Shown one piece after another: positions 16,890 to 25,530 of a DNA stretch of 64,000 nucleotides. Source of the stretch: Haloplanus rubicundus (lineage in GTDB: Archaea; Halobacteriota; Halobacteria; Halobacteriales; Haloferacaceae). The translations under genes and the position numbers were made by a program. Numbering within the stretch: the first letter of the stretch is position 1; each line of letters starts with the position of its first letter. The stretch spans positions 2,170,001 to 2,234,000 of the forward strand of contig NZ_CP031148.1 in NCBI RefSeq assembly GCF_003342675.1, written 5' to 3'. The notes beneath the pieces were generated by a model. That model made no database searches, had not been told where the DNA came from, and saw nothing but the letters and a program-made list of their open reading frames with translations.

Positions 16890-18155
16890 CTAGACACCAC
16901 TGGGCTGCCTATCGAACACGTCGAGGATCGGTGCAGAGTTATTCAAGTGCGGGAGCCGGAGTTCTCGATCAACACACTCGATAACGACTGTCGAGGTGTC
17001 GAGCAGTCTGTGAATTCGGCCACGCTCGACGCGTAATCCGTTTTCGTCCCACGGCTCGATCCGCCAGAGACGCGTCCGAAAAAGCCGATCATAGGCGATT
17101 ATCTCATCCTCAGAGACTCGGAACTCAATATTGCCGTACCGCAGCCAGTAGTCGATCGTAAGTACCCCTATCGGAACGACCAGACTAGCCAACATAATGA
17201 CAAGGACAATATCCCATACTTGTCCCATCACGAACAGAAGCGAAATGAGAAGAATGAATCCACCGACGGCCAAGGTGCCGGGGTGACGCCGTACGTTCGA
17301 GGCCGAAACACCCCCGAATAGCCTTGCCGAGATGGGAGGACGCAGTCGGTCGGTCACAGGCTCAACCGGTTCGATCGCTTCATCGGTCGGTGGTTCGTAT
17401 GCCCACCCGAGTTCGAAGTACGACGCCTCATCGAAGGCAACCAGGCGCTCGCGATACAGCCCTCCGAGATCGAAGCTGAACTTCACGAGTACGATTCCGA
17501 TCAAGAGTGGAGGGCCGACGACAGTCGGGTCGATAGCCGTGATCGAAGCGTCGGAAGATACTGAATCCGTACCGAGCCCGACGAATGTTGCTGTGACTAA
17601 CCCACCGATACCGATCACCGCTGCGCGCATGAAACTGCCCTGAATTGCGGTCTGGGCACTATGCTCGCGGTGCCCTTGGCGATACAAATACTCGATCAGC
17701 GTCGAGGCACCCTCACTGAGAAAGATGCTGAGTGAGGCGAGCGTCACCATCTCCAGCGCGCTCGGATCGAGCGTTTCGGGGCCGACCACACCGACGGTCG
17801 TGACCCCCGCAAAGAACCACACGAGTGTGAGGAGAGGGATCGCAACGGCGAGTACGGGCAGCGTCGAGATTCTGATTCCGAGTTCGGTGAACGGGATCGG
17901 GATCTCCGTTCGCTTGCTCGCCAGCGCGCCTGCAATCAACGGGTCGGCATCGAACTCCGAGGGTCGGCCTGCGAACACTGCTCGAACGAGTGCCCAAAAC
18001 GAGATAATCCCGAGTTCGAACCAGTACAGGAACACGAGTGCGGCGAGATTCCACCCCAGAGCGACGACGCCGACGAGTGGAAGCGCGTTGGCCACGAAGA
18101 CGGCGATCGTTTCAGGCGAAGGACTATTGTGCCGTACTTTTTCGAGGGGGACCAT
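16890..18155 (-). CDS. DUF6498-like membrane protein with C-terminal PH-like domain
   Basis: 421 residues, ATG 18155. The N-terminal about 250 residues have several helices; the first, FVANALPLVGVVALGWNLAALVFLYWFELG, has the N-x-x-P-x-x-G-V..G-W-x-x..L-x-Y-W-x-E pattern of DUF6498 proteins. After two more helices (about residues 303-340) comes a soluble domain IEFRVSEDEIIAYDRLFRTRLWRIEPWDENGLRVERG..STVVIECVDRELRLPHL resembling a bacterial PH domain. Function unknown; the fusion points to a membrane-sensing or scaffold role. Confidence 0.65.
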   Translation of the reverse strand: MVPLEKVRHNSPSPETIAVFVANALPLVGVVALGWNLAALVFLYWFELGIISFWALVRAVFAGRPSEFDADPLIAGALASKRTEIPIPFTELGIRISTLPVLAVAIPLLTLVWFFAGVTTVGVVGPETLDPSALEMVTLASLSIFLSEGASTLIEYLYRQGHREHSAQTAIQGSFMRAAVIGIGGLVTATFVGLGTDSVSSDASITAIDPTVVGPPLLIGIVLVKFSFDLGGLYRERLVAFDEASYFELGWAYEPPTDEAIEPVEPVTDRLRPPISARLFGGVSASNVRRHPGTLAVGGFILLISLLFVMGQVWDIVLVIMLASLVVPIGVLTIDYWLRYGNIEFRVSEDEIIAYDRLFRTRLWRIEPWDENGLRVERGRIHRLLDTSTVVIECVDRELRLPHLNNSAPILDVFDRQPSGV

Positions 18156-18216
18156 CCATCGATTGTGGTGTCCGAGTGAGACAAATATCTGGCTCTCTAG
18201 TTCAGTCCAGACGCGT

Positions 18217-18420
18217 TCACGAGACGAGTGAGAGAGCGTATGTTCCGCAGATCATCAGGCCAGCGATTGTGAGCCAGACCGCCATCAATTCATCTTGAAC
18301 AAGGGGTGAGGTGAAGCTATCTCCGAGGACAGCTCCTACCGACGCGAGAATTAGTGCTAGCGTAGCTACGTAGTGGGGATTTACTCTTGAGACTGTCTCC
18401 GTTCGTGGATCCTGAGCCAT
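18217..18420 (-). CDS. Small two-helix membrane protein
   Basis: 67 residues from ATG 18420 (MAQDPRTETVSRVNPHY). Two hydrophobic helices (about residues 18-33 and 46-65). A TATA-like TTTTTATATTCC lies at about 18453-18464, 33-44 bases upstream on the same strand, which supports this start with a short leader. No family recognised. It is divergent from the CPBP operon at 18532. Confidence 0.6.
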   Translation of the reverse strand: MAQDPRTETVSRVNPHYVATLALILASVGAVLGDSFTSPLVQDELMAVWLTIAGLMICGTYALSLVS

Positions 18421-18531
18421 GAATTCGAGAGTCAGTGTCCGTACGAGCGCGGGAATATAAAAAGACCTCAGAGCTTCTTGGCCAGAAGCCGTCCCTGTGG
18501 TGATAGGTTCCTTCTCCCCCTCTGTGTTAGT

Positions 18532-19521
18532 ATGTCGTTGCAATCGACACTCGATCAGACGTTGTTGGATAGACTCCAACAGGGATGGCGACTCTTTACC
18601 TGCCCAGTCTGGAACCACGACACACACCGGCTTCGCGCGCCACTACGTGCGTTCCTGCCCCTTGTGATGACGTTTCTCGCTTTCGGACTCGTTGTCACAG
18701 TTGTCAGACCAAGATTCGACCATCCAGTTCGGGAATTCATGGAATTCAGCATAATGAGCGTGGTGCTCGTGGCTGCTGTTCTGGCCAGTGCGCGACTGCT
18801 TGACCGGCGACCAGTTGCCGAGTACGGACTGACGTTCAACCGTAAGTGGGCGCGCTCGTTTGTCGTCGGCGGGCTGGTTGCGACGGTTGCCAACGCCGGA
18901 ACGATGCTTGTCGCGCTGGCTGCCGGCTGGGCAACGGTATCGGGCTTTACCCAGGGATCGGGCGCGTTGCCGTTCCTGCCAGCGATGCTTCTAGTACTCG
19001 GGTACGTCGGCGTATTGGCGTCGTGGGAAGAGTTCATGTTCCGCGGAGCGATGTTGAAAAACCTTGCTGAGGGCGCTGATGGATACCTCCCGCGGTGGGG
19101 TGCTGTCGGACTCGCCGTGCTGCTTAGCACGGCCGTCTTTGCGTTCATGCACAGTGGGAAAGTCAGTGATCCAATGGCCTACGGGTACTACGTGCTGGCC
19201 GGACTGGTTTTCGGCGGAATCTACGTGCTGTCGGGAAACCTCGCACTTCCGATCGGGTTTCACGTGTTCTACAACTTCACGATGAGCGCGGTGTTCGGTC
19301 TGGGCGCCTCACAGCAGACACCCGAACTCATCGCGCTCACCGTCGTCGGTCCTGACTTCTGGATCGGTGAAGAGGGGCTTGCTCGTGTCATCTTTGCCCT
19401 GGTTGGGGGTGTGCTACTAGTGGCATACATCCGATGGCGAGACGGAAACCTTCGAATCAACGACCGCGTGACTTGGTGGACGCCTATCAAGACATACGAC
19501 GCTCTTGATGAGGAGAAATAA
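18532..19521 (+). CDS. CPBP family intramembrane protease, first gene of an operon
   Basis: 329 residues from ATG 18532 (MSLQSTLDQ); the upstream in-frame extension is unlike protein. N-terminal domain CPVWNHDTHRLRAPLRAFLP, then eight helices. Motif 1 SWEEFMFRGAMLKNLAEG, motif 2 FAFMHSGKVS in place of the usual FxxxH, motif 3 GFHVFYNFTM (HxxxN). It is a clear paralogue of 28806-29759 (same PVWNHD start, MLKNLAEG block and IRWRDG..QI end). It is followed 4 bases later by a small membrane gene and then by a second CPBP gene, all on one strand. Confidence 0.9.
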   Translation: MSLQSTLDQTLLDRLQQGWRLFTCPVWNHDTHRLRAPLRAFLPLVMTFLAFGLVVTVVRPRFDHPVREFMEFSIMSVVLVAAVLASARLLDRRPVAEYGLTFNRKWARSFVVGGLVATVANAGTMLVALAAGWATVSGFTQGSGALPFLPAMLLVLGYVGVLASWEEFMFRGAMLKNLAEGADGYLPRWGAVGLAVLLSTAVFAFMHSGKVSDPMAYGYYVLAGLVFGGIYVLSGNLALPIGFHVFYNFTMSAVFGLGASQQTPELIALTVVGPDFWIGEEGLARVIFALVGGVLLVAYIRWRDGNLRINDRVTWWTPIKTYDALDEEK

Positions 19522-19525
19522 CAGT

Positions 19526-19831
19526 ATGATAGGTGCACATTCGACGGCTTACGACGTTCAGTTCAGGAAACATCTTGGGAGGGTACTGGTTTCGGTTGTC
19601 GTACTGTCGGGAGTCACTGTCGTCGTTGGATACGGTCACTGGGTTGTCCTAACACTCAAAGCGCATGAACCAGAAACCACAGATGGTGACACGCTACGAG
19701 AACGGTTACATATGCGAGAGCAACTACAGGGGATAAACTGGGCGAAATCGCCCCGTGCAGTCAGTCACACCCGAAATGACAGCATCCGAGCGATAGAAAA
19801 CACGCTAGGTCCGATGAGGGAATCAGTATGA
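19526..19831 (+). CDS. Small single-pass membrane protein inside CPBP operon
   Basis: 101 residues from ATG 19526 (MIGAHSTAYDVQFRKHLG). One helix (about residues 22-42) followed by a charged tail of about 55 residues. It begins 4 bases after one CPBP gene and overlaps the next by 4 bases (ATGA). No family known. Position between two proteases makes it a candidate substrate, adaptor or immunity partner; this is inference. Confidence 0.6.
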   Translation: MIGAHSTAYDVQFRKHLGRVLVSVVVLSGVTVVVGYGHWVVLTLKAHEPETTDGDTLRERLHMREQLQGINWAKSPRAVSHTRNDSIRAIENTLGPMRESV

Positions 19832-20676
19832 GCGCGCTCGTAACACTCCGAGAGCGAGCACGCCGCACACCGGTCGGGACCTTCCTGGCTGTGCTGATTG
19901 TAAACTCCGCACTCGTCGTCACAGCGCTCTACACGGTATTCGGGTCCGATTTTCCGACTCTCGCGGCGATCCCGTACGCTTGGACCCCGATGGCTAGCGC
20001 AGGAGTAACAGTCTGGTTGCTCGACGATAGCGTTCGAGACTGGCTCGGACAGCTCCGAAACGTTCGAACAGGCATTCACTGGTATCTCGCCGGTATCGGA
20101 ATCATGCTTGTCGCGACTGACCTCGAGAGTATCGTCGCGGTGGGGCTCGGTGTCGATGTCGTGGCTCCGGCAGCCTCCATCGGACAGTACCTCCTCTTTT
20201 TTGCAGTCACGCTCTTCCTAGCCGGTGCACTGGAGGAACTGGGCTGGCGTGGGTTCATGCAACCCCGCCTCCAGCAGCGGTTCAGTGCGCTCGCGACGAG
20301 CGTGGCCATCGGACTCGTCTGGACGTTCTGGCACGTCCCACTGATACTGGCTGATGCCGGCAACTTCGGCGCATTCCACGAATACGTCGTGATGGTGGTG
20401 GCCACCTCCGTTATTCTCGGCTGGCTGTACAACAACACCAGAGGTGCGTTGCCAGTCGTTATGCTCACCCACGCAGCGAGCAACATGGCCCCGTTCGGTG
20501 AAGTGACAGGAGAACTCCCCGTCATCTTTGATGTCGTCTCTGGCAACATCATCTTCTACGTCGCCTGTGCGGCACTCATCGTTCTGTACGCTGGCTGGAA
20601 GACGCTGACAAAAGATGGAACCCTCCCAGATATTCCGGGACGGCGCACAGAAAAGCCGCTACAGCACGTAGACTGA
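19828..20676 (+). CDS. CPBP family intramembrane protease, third gene of operon
   Basis: 282 residues, ATG 19828. Motif 1 GALEELGWRGFMQPRLQQRF (EExxxR), motif 2 GLVWTFWHVPLIL and motif 3 MLTHAASNMAPF (HxxxN) are intact. It is closer in motif style to 15888-16757 and 58669-59553 than to the first gene of its operon, so two different CPBP subtypes are co-transcribed. Confidence 0.9.
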   Translation: MSALVTLRERARRTPVGTFLAVLIVNSALVVTALYTVFGSDFPTLAAIPYAWTPMASAGVTVWLLDDSVRDWLGQLRNVRTGIHWYLAGIGIMLVATDLESIVAVGLGVDVVAPAASIGQYLLFFAVTLFLAGALEELGWRGFMQPRLQQRFSALATSVAIGLVWTFWHVPLILADAGNFGAFHEYVVMVVATSVILGWLYNNTRGALPVVMLTHAASNMAPFGEVTGELPVIFDVVSGNIIFYVACAALIVLYAGWKTLTKDGTLPDIPGRRTEKPLQHVD

Positions 20677-20780
20677 CAGGGGCCGTCCACTCTTGAGAGT
20701 TCCTTCAGAAGTCCCCTGCCGAGTCCTTCTCTGTCCACTGGTTACGACTGCATCATTCAGAGCAGTCCCTCGTGCAAGAC

Positions 20781-20842
20781 TCGCGCTGTGTATGCAGCAC
20801 TACCTCAACGAAATATCGGCGACTGAGGGTTTCGACAGAGTC
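20781..20842 (+). repeat. IS6-like terminal repeat, family B copy 4 (right-facing)
   Basis: Reads TCGCGCTGTGTATGCAGCAC..CCTCAACGAAATATCGGC..ACTGAGGGTTTCGACAGAG. Reverse complement starts GACTCTGTCGAAACCC. It lies just after the CPBP operon. I found no convincing left-facing partner, so it may be a solo end. Confidence 0.6.
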
Positions 20843-20885
20843 AGCTGGTTATATATTTTAAATATCAAGGGTTCCACCCTTTTTC

Positions 20886-21371
20886 ATGAAAACCCACCGA
20901 CTTGTTCCGCTGGCGATGGCCGTCGCTGGGTTTGCAGCTATCGGTATTGGCGTCTATCAGGGGTTAGTCCATGTCGCACCGGGATACGAGGGGACGATTA
21001 TGTCCGGCTGGGATGAGAGTCTGAGTCACGAAGAGGTGCTGCTCGTGCAGTTGGGGGCTCTTGGTGTTGGAAGTGTGGCTGCCGGACTCCGATGGAAGCG
21101 CCTATCGATCGTCTCTGTCGTCATGGGCAGTATCGTCCTCTTCTACGCGTTTCGAGCGGTATTCAATCTGTTTCAGTCGTCGAGACCGCTTTATCGAGAG
21201 TTCTCCGTACAAGGTGCTGGTTTTGAGGGTGATACCGTCATGTTCATCCTCGGTGCAGAGCCGTTCCTGCTCGCCGCCGGCGGACTTCTGCTCGTGGGCG
21301 CGGGTGTCAAGGCATCCAAATCTCAAATTTCGAAGCAGAGGAGTGACGAGGCGGCACCTCGATCGTCGTAG
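20886..21371 (+). CDS. Membrane protein of unknown function
   Basis: 161 residues, ATG 20886. Four helices (about residues 8-28, 52-66, 72-92, 118-142) with an external stretch GYEGTIMSGWDESLSHEE after the first. The C-terminus is polar. An A+T-rich segment (TATATTTTAAATATC) 25-35 bases upstream is a good archaeal TATA box. No family recognised. Confidence 0.6.
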   Translation: MKTHRLVPLAMAVAGFAAIGIGVYQGLVHVAPGYEGTIMSGWDESLSHEEVLLVQLGALGVGSVAAGLRWKRLSIVSVVMGSIVLFYAFRAVFNLFQSSRPLYREFSVQGAGFEGDTVMFILGAEPFLLAAGGLLLVGAGVKASKSQISKQRSDEAAPRSS

Positions 21372-21593
21372 GTATAGCGCCGGCTGACTGTGCCACTCGA
21401 GTTGATAAATACGGCAAAAGTCGTTTGCTCTATCCATCCTCTCCATTCAGCGCGCCAGCACTAACCAGTCAAAGATCCCAACAGTGCCTCTCCTCTGATT
21501 AGCGGTTGTGGAAAGGAAAGACGACAGGGTTCCGATTTCATAGCGCAACGGGGAACCGTCCGGTTCATCAGGAATCGTGACCTATCGAGTACT

Positions 21594-22250
21594 ATGAATT
21601 CTCGCCATCGGTTTCTCATCGCGACGGTATTCGTCGTCATCTCTGGTGCGGTGAGTGCCCTTGCTGCGCCGGAGTTGCCGACGCGGATGGCGACACACTG
21701 GAACGCGGCGGGACAGCCCGATGGCACGATGCCGAAGGCCGCAGCACTCGCATTTCTTCCTGCGATGACTGCCGTTTTGCTCGTCGTCTTCGCGCTCGTC
21801 CCACGTATCGATCCGCTTCGAGAGAACATCGCAGCGTTCCGACCCGTGTACGACTGGTTCGTCGTCGTGTTCACGGCGTTCATGGCCGTCATCCACGGGG
21901 GTGTCATCGCCTTCAATCTCGGCTACGAATTCGACTTCACGCTTCTCGTCCTCGCGGCTGTCTCGGGCTTGTTCTACTACGTCGGGGTGGTGCTCGAACA
22001 CGCAGAACGCAACTGGTTCGTCGGCATCCGGACGCCATGGACACTCAGTAGTGAGGAGGTCTGGGACCGAACGCACCGTCTCGGGAGCCACTTGTTCAAA
22101 CTGACAGCACTCGTCGCTCTCGTCGGGCTCTTCTTCGGCGAGTATGCGATCTATTTCCTCGTGGTACCGGCTCTCCTCACCGCAGGCATCACTGTCGTGT
22201 ACTCGTACTATCTCTACGAGCAACTCGAACGTGACTCGGACCAGACGTAA
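21594..22250 (+). CDS. SdpI-like / DUF1648 membrane protein
   Basis: 218 residues, ATG 21594. The N-terminal half is DUF1648-like: LPTRMATHWNAAGQPDGTMPK. The C-terminal half carries NWFVGIRTPWTLSSEEVWDRTH-type sequence, the hallmark of SdpI, the immunity protein against the SdpC toxin in Bacillus subtilis, where it also sequesters a repressor. About six helices. It is 4 bases upstream of another membrane gene (22255) and so in an operon. In haloarchaea the true role is unknown; a house-keeping membrane role is equally possible. Confidence 0.85.
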   Translation: MNSRHRFLIATVFVVISGAVSALAAPELPTRMATHWNAAGQPDGTMPKAAALAFLPAMTAVLLVVFALVPRIDPLRENIAAFRPVYDWFVVVFTAFMAVIHGGVIAFNLGYEFDFTLLVLAAVSGLFYYVGVVLEHAERNWFVGIRTPWTLSSEEVWDRTHRLGSHLFKLTALVALVGLFFGEYAIYFLVVPALLTAGITVVYSYYLYEQLERDSDQT

Positions 22251-22254
22251 CAGA

Positions 22255-23094
22255 ATGACTGTAAATCCGTCCGCTCGTAGCGAAGGCGAAACGGTCGACT
22301 GGAAACTCGATGTCGACGATTCCTCCCTCCTGCTTGGCCTCGCGTACGTCTTTCCGAGTATCCTCGGTGGCGTCATCGTGCTCGCCTTCGGATTGTTGCT
22401 GTGGCTTGTCTCAGAGGCAGTCTGGGCCGGCGATCTTGGCCGAGCCATCGGCTTGATCGTCGTCGCAGTACTTGCGCTGCTCTCCCGCCGTTATCTCCCT
22501 GCCTTACTCGAGACAGGTCTGGAGACGCCGTTCTTCGAACGATTTTCACGTCGCGGACTGCTCGTCGGAAGCCTCCTCGGTGCACTCACGCTTCTCGGAA
22601 GCGCTCAGGTACACCCCTCCGCACCGTTCGCGGTGTTCGTCGCCAGCTGGATACCGCTAGTACTCACCGCGGCGTTCCCGACGAGCGGACACGCGGACTT
22701 GGCGGCGAAGACCCTCGTCGTCGACGAGACCGAGGTGCCCCTCCAGGAAGTGCGGACGTTCCGGACTATTTCGGTGGGTACGTTCGCCGTGTGCTGGCTC
22801 TCGTATACCCGGGGGTCCCCGACCGCACCTCGCATCGTCGTACTTCCATCCGACTACGTCGATGCAGTTGCGACTCTGATCGACGCGGTTCCAGAGTCGT
22901 CCAACGACGAACGCCCGACGATTGATCGGGCAGAACGAATCGTCGCTGGACTCTTCGGACTCGGGATGGTCGCTATCGGGCCGCTTCTCTGGCTCGTTCT
23001 CCCACCGGGTGATGGGAAAACAATTGCACTGTATGCGGGTGCGATGTTCGGTCTGTTTGGTGTGCTGTTGCTCTGGTACGCATATACTGCTTGA
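22255..23094 (+). CDS. Membrane protein paired with SdpI-like gene
   Basis: 279 residues from ATG 22255 (MTVNPSARSEG). Helix pairs at about residues 27-50 and 56-70, another pair at about 95-135 and a C-terminal pair at about 222-279. Between them is a soluble domain KTLVVDETEVPLQEVRTFRTISVGTFAVCWLSY..RIVVLPSDYVDAV that looks PH-like. Four-base spacing from the SdpI-like gene shows co-transcription. No named family recognised. Confidence 0.65.
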   Translation: MTVNPSARSEGETVDWKLDVDDSSLLLGLAYVFPSILGGVIVLAFGLLLWLVSEAVWAGDLGRAIGLIVVAVLALLSRRYLPALLETGLETPFFERFSRRGLLVGSLLGALTLLGSAQVHPSAPFAVFVASWIPLVLTAAFPTSGHADLAAKTLVVDETEVPLQEVRTFRTISVGTFAVCWLSYTRGSPTAPRIVVLPSDYVDAVATLIDAVPESSNDERPTIDRAERIVAGLFGLGMVAIGPLLWLVLPPGDGKTIALYAGAMFGLFGVLLLWYAYTA

Positions 23095-23152
23095 GTTTCC
23101 TGAAGAGATTTACTGAATCTCGGTTTTGGTGAAACCTTTTCGGTTGATTGGT

Positions 23153-23170
23153 TTCAGCATTCGTGCTGAA
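23153..23170 (+). promoter_or_regulatory. TTCG-loop hairpin upstream of small gene
   Basis: Perfect 7-bp stem TTCAGCA / TGCTGAA closed by TTCG. It begins 58 bases after the stop of 22255-23094 and lies 50 bases before the start at 23220, so it could be a terminator for the first or a leader element of the second. Confidence 0.45.
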
Positions 23171-23219
23171 TAGAGTTGAGTAACCGAACGTTCATATGAA
23201 ATTGATAAGGAGATGCGGT

Positions 23220-23390
23220 ATGTCAGACCGGACTGACCGCCTGCTTGCCCTCCACGTGATATTGATGGCCCTGTTCGTCGTATCACAAACGACTGTCGTT
23301 CTGCGAAATCAACTCTTGGGCTCAATCGGAATAGTATTAGGAACTCTTGCTATCATATACGCGCTTGTTGAACTCATAAATGCGTTCTGA
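23220..23390 (+). CDS. Small two-helix membrane protein
   Basis: 56 residues from ATG 23220 (MSDRTDRLLALHV). Two helices (about residues 8-27 and 33-53). Lower G+C than its neighbours. It is similar in size and layout to the protein at 33362-33544. Family unknown. Confidence 0.5.
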   Translation: MSDRTDRLLALHVILMALFVVSQTTVVLRNQLLGSIGIVLGTLAIIYALVELINAF

Positions 23391-23541
23391 GTCCCCGCTT
23401 CATTCGCACAATCATCTAATGCCTGTCACGCTACTAAGCGACTGAAACAAACGATAGCTACCGCTTGCTAGACTTGCGCTATTCGCATGCTCCTCATGTC
23501 GCAGATGATAGTTTCAATAGCACCGAGCCACCCATCCAAGT

Positions 23542-24405
23542 TCACGTCTCGGATGCGAACTGTCGATATACTCCGAGGCGACGCAGGCCGTATTCGATAC
23601 CTGCGACGACGAGGAGGATACCCAGATAGAGGAACCAGCCGCCGAAGTAGAGTGCATGGGGGTCCTCGACACTCGCCGTGAAGGCTGCGTGGACGTCGAT
23701 CAGGATGAACAGCGTCAGTAGCGTCGCTGGCGCGACCAGTCGATGCCGGACGAGGAAATAGAGGGGAATCGCCGCGAGTACCCACATCCCGACCGCACCG
23801 AACAGATACAACAGCCACTCAAGTCCGCCGGACATCGTCACTCCGAGGCGGGAAGCGTACCAGACCATGACGGCGGCGTGGAGCAGTCCACCCGAAGAAG
23901 CGATGGCGATGGCTCGTCGTCGTGGCGCCGGGGTCGACAGCAACGGAATCGATTTCGGAACCGACGGTAGACGTGTCCACGCGTGCCGAAGCACGTACTC
24001 GACGAGTCCAAGGAAGAGGAAGCCGACCGTCCAGACCGAGGCGTTGACCATGTAGCGGACGATGTAGAGCCCGTTTTCGACGACCGTGATTCCGGTCGGT
24101 TCGGCGAGGCGTTCCAGTTCGGCCACGTCGTGAAACGTCGGTCCGGGAGGCGTGAGTTCCATCCAGAGGACGTAGGCCGTCGTGAGCGCGAGTGCAACCA
24201 CGGGAGTAACGAGGCGGAACCGAGCCGCGAGCCAAACGGGGACGGTTGCGACGACGACCAGCCCACCGTATCGCCACACGAGACCGGCGAACGAATACTG
24301 CGATGGTCCGATCGAATAGCCGAGGCTGTCAGCGACGAGGAGCAGACCGACCGCATGGACGATGCCGATGGCGAGGCTGAAACCGGCGGCTCGTCTGGAG
24401 GGCAT
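23542..24405 (-). CDS. Polytopic membrane protein of unknown function, internally duplicated
   Basis: 287 residues from ATG 24405 (MPSRRAAGFSLAIG). Eight helices in two similar halves: each half starts with R-R-A-x-x x(3) A-x-G-x-x-H-A (RRAAGFSLAIGIVHA; RRAIAIASSGGLLHA), then a loop (LGYSIGPSQYSFAGLVWRYGG; LGVTMSGGLEWLLYLFGA) and a helix pair. So it arose by internal duplication. No known family. It lies just left of the mobile unit at 24472. Confidence 0.65.
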   Translation of the reverse strand: MPSRRAAGFSLAIGIVHAVGLLLVADSLGYSIGPSQYSFAGLVWRYGGLVVVATVPVWLAARFRLVTPVVALALTTAYVLWMELTPPGPTFHDVAELERLAEPTGITVVENGLYIVRYMVNASVWTVGFLFLGLVEYVLRHAWTRLPSVPKSIPLLSTPAPRRRAIAIASSGGLLHAAVMVWYASRLGVTMSGGLEWLLYLFGAVGMWVLAAIPLYFLVRHRLVAPATLLTLFILIDVHAAFTASVEDPHALYFGGWFLYLGILLVVAGIEYGLRRLGVYRQFASET

Positions 24406-24463
24406 ACGTTCGATTGCGGGCTCTTCTGGCTTCTTAGTTATCCCGAGAAGATGTCTCGGGATT

Positions 24464-24471
24464 GGATTTGG
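24464..24471. repeat. Target site duplication, left
   Basis: GGATTTGG, identical to 25594-25601 on the other side of the unit. Confidence 0.75.
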
Positions 24472-24528
24472 GGTTCTGCTGAAATCCTCATAACGTGACA
24501 GGTGAATCGTGCTGCATAGAGAGGGTGG
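24472..24528 (-). repeat. IS6-like terminal repeat, family B copy 5 (left-facing)
   Basis: GGTTCTGCTGAAATCCTCA.. followed by CGTGCTGCATAGAG. An inner inverted repeat GTGCTGCAT / ATGCAGCAC (about 24509-24537) follows. Confidence 0.7.
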
Positions 24529-24627
24529 ATGCAGCACGGAGGATGCGTTTGATTCAGGTCGAACTGGCTGAAACAGGCAGTAGGAACGTCTGTGCGTTAA
24601 CTGTTCAACCTCGGTTGAGGTGCGTGT

Positions 24628-25386
24628 CTACGCAGAACGGCGTTCATTCTCGATGTGATCAACGTAGGTATCAACCACGTTCTGAATGATCATTTCGCCG
24701 GCTTCAGCGGTTGCTTCAGCCGGATCGCCAAGCACACCGTTTTGGGTGATGGTTTTGAACCCTTCGCTCAGAAGGCGAGCGGTAGAGATCTCCCCTTCAG
24801 GTCCGGACTCGATGTTCTCAACCCTTACGAGATCCTCATTCACCGCCAACACCACTGCCGTCTCGGCTGCACCAGCATGAATCACGTCTTGATCGTATTT
24901 GATCCCAGCCTCGCTGAGGCCATCATTCAGTAACTGCATATGCTCATCGAGGTCAGCCAAGGGAATCACAGTGGCTTCGATTTCCCGAGCCACATCAGGT
25001 GCGACAGTCTTGACCGGGGCAAAATTCCCGCCGTGGGTGGGGACTAAGACGATATATTCGAAGCCGTGGTCATCGAGCGACCGGCAGTATGCCCGGATCA
25101 CATCCATCAGTGTCTCGGGCGGGATAGTGATCGTGCCCGGGAACTCCATGTGATGTCCCGAGCAGCCAGGCCGGATCGTCGGTGCAGCAAGAGCGTCCCC
25201 CAATTTCTCCGCGATCCGCCGCGAGAGTTCGTCACCGTCCAGTGTGTCCATATTCAACGGGAGGTGGGGACCGTGCTGCTCGATCGAGCCAACGGAAACG
25301 ATCGCCGTCCGTATCCCGTTTTCGAGCACCGATTCGACTTCTGGCCATACCATCTCCTCAAGGAGTATTGACCTGCGAGAAGGCAT
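24628..25386 (-). CDS. Creatininase-family amidohydrolase
   Basis: 252 residues from ATG 25386 (MPSRRSILLEEMVWPEVE). The family metal site is visible: VGSIEQHGPHLPLNMDTLDG supplies the usual Glu, His and Asp ligands; later motifs are SGHHMEFPGTITIPPETLMDV and LVPTHGGNFAPVKT, and AGAAETAVVL holds a conserved Glu. Members hydrolyse creatinine, formamidopyrimidines or mycofactocin-type peptides; the specific substrate cannot be assigned. The gene is the sole cargo of the 24472-25593 unit. Its codon use is less G+C-biased than most neighbours, which fits transfer. Confidence 0.85.
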   Translation of the reverse strand: MPSRRSILLEEMVWPEVESVLENGIRTAIVSVGSIEQHGPHLPLNMDTLDGDELSRRIAEKLGDALAAPTIRPGCSGHHMEFPGTITIPPETLMDVIRAYCRSLDDHGFEYIVLVPTHGGNFAPVKTVAPDVAREIEATVIPLADLDEHMQLLNDGLSEAGIKYDQDVIHAGAAETAVVLAVNEDLVRVENIESGPEGEISTARLLSEGFKTITQNGVLGDPAEATAEAGEMIIQNVVDTYVDHIENERRSA

Positions 25387-25530
25387 GCCGATGGTGGTGC
25401 TCCCGGATAGCTTAAAAGCCCTATCACACAGAGTGAGAGTAAATCGGTTCATTCTGGGCGTAGTCGGGATCTGCGTCCACTGTATCGAACGATTCCACTA
25501 CCCGAGCTTTGGAGCTGCTGCCGTGCGAGA

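Noticed and set aside
21594-23094. Calling the SdpI operon a proven toxin-immunity system
   Set aside because: SdpI/DUF1648 proteins are common in haloarchaea and no toxin gene was found beside it.
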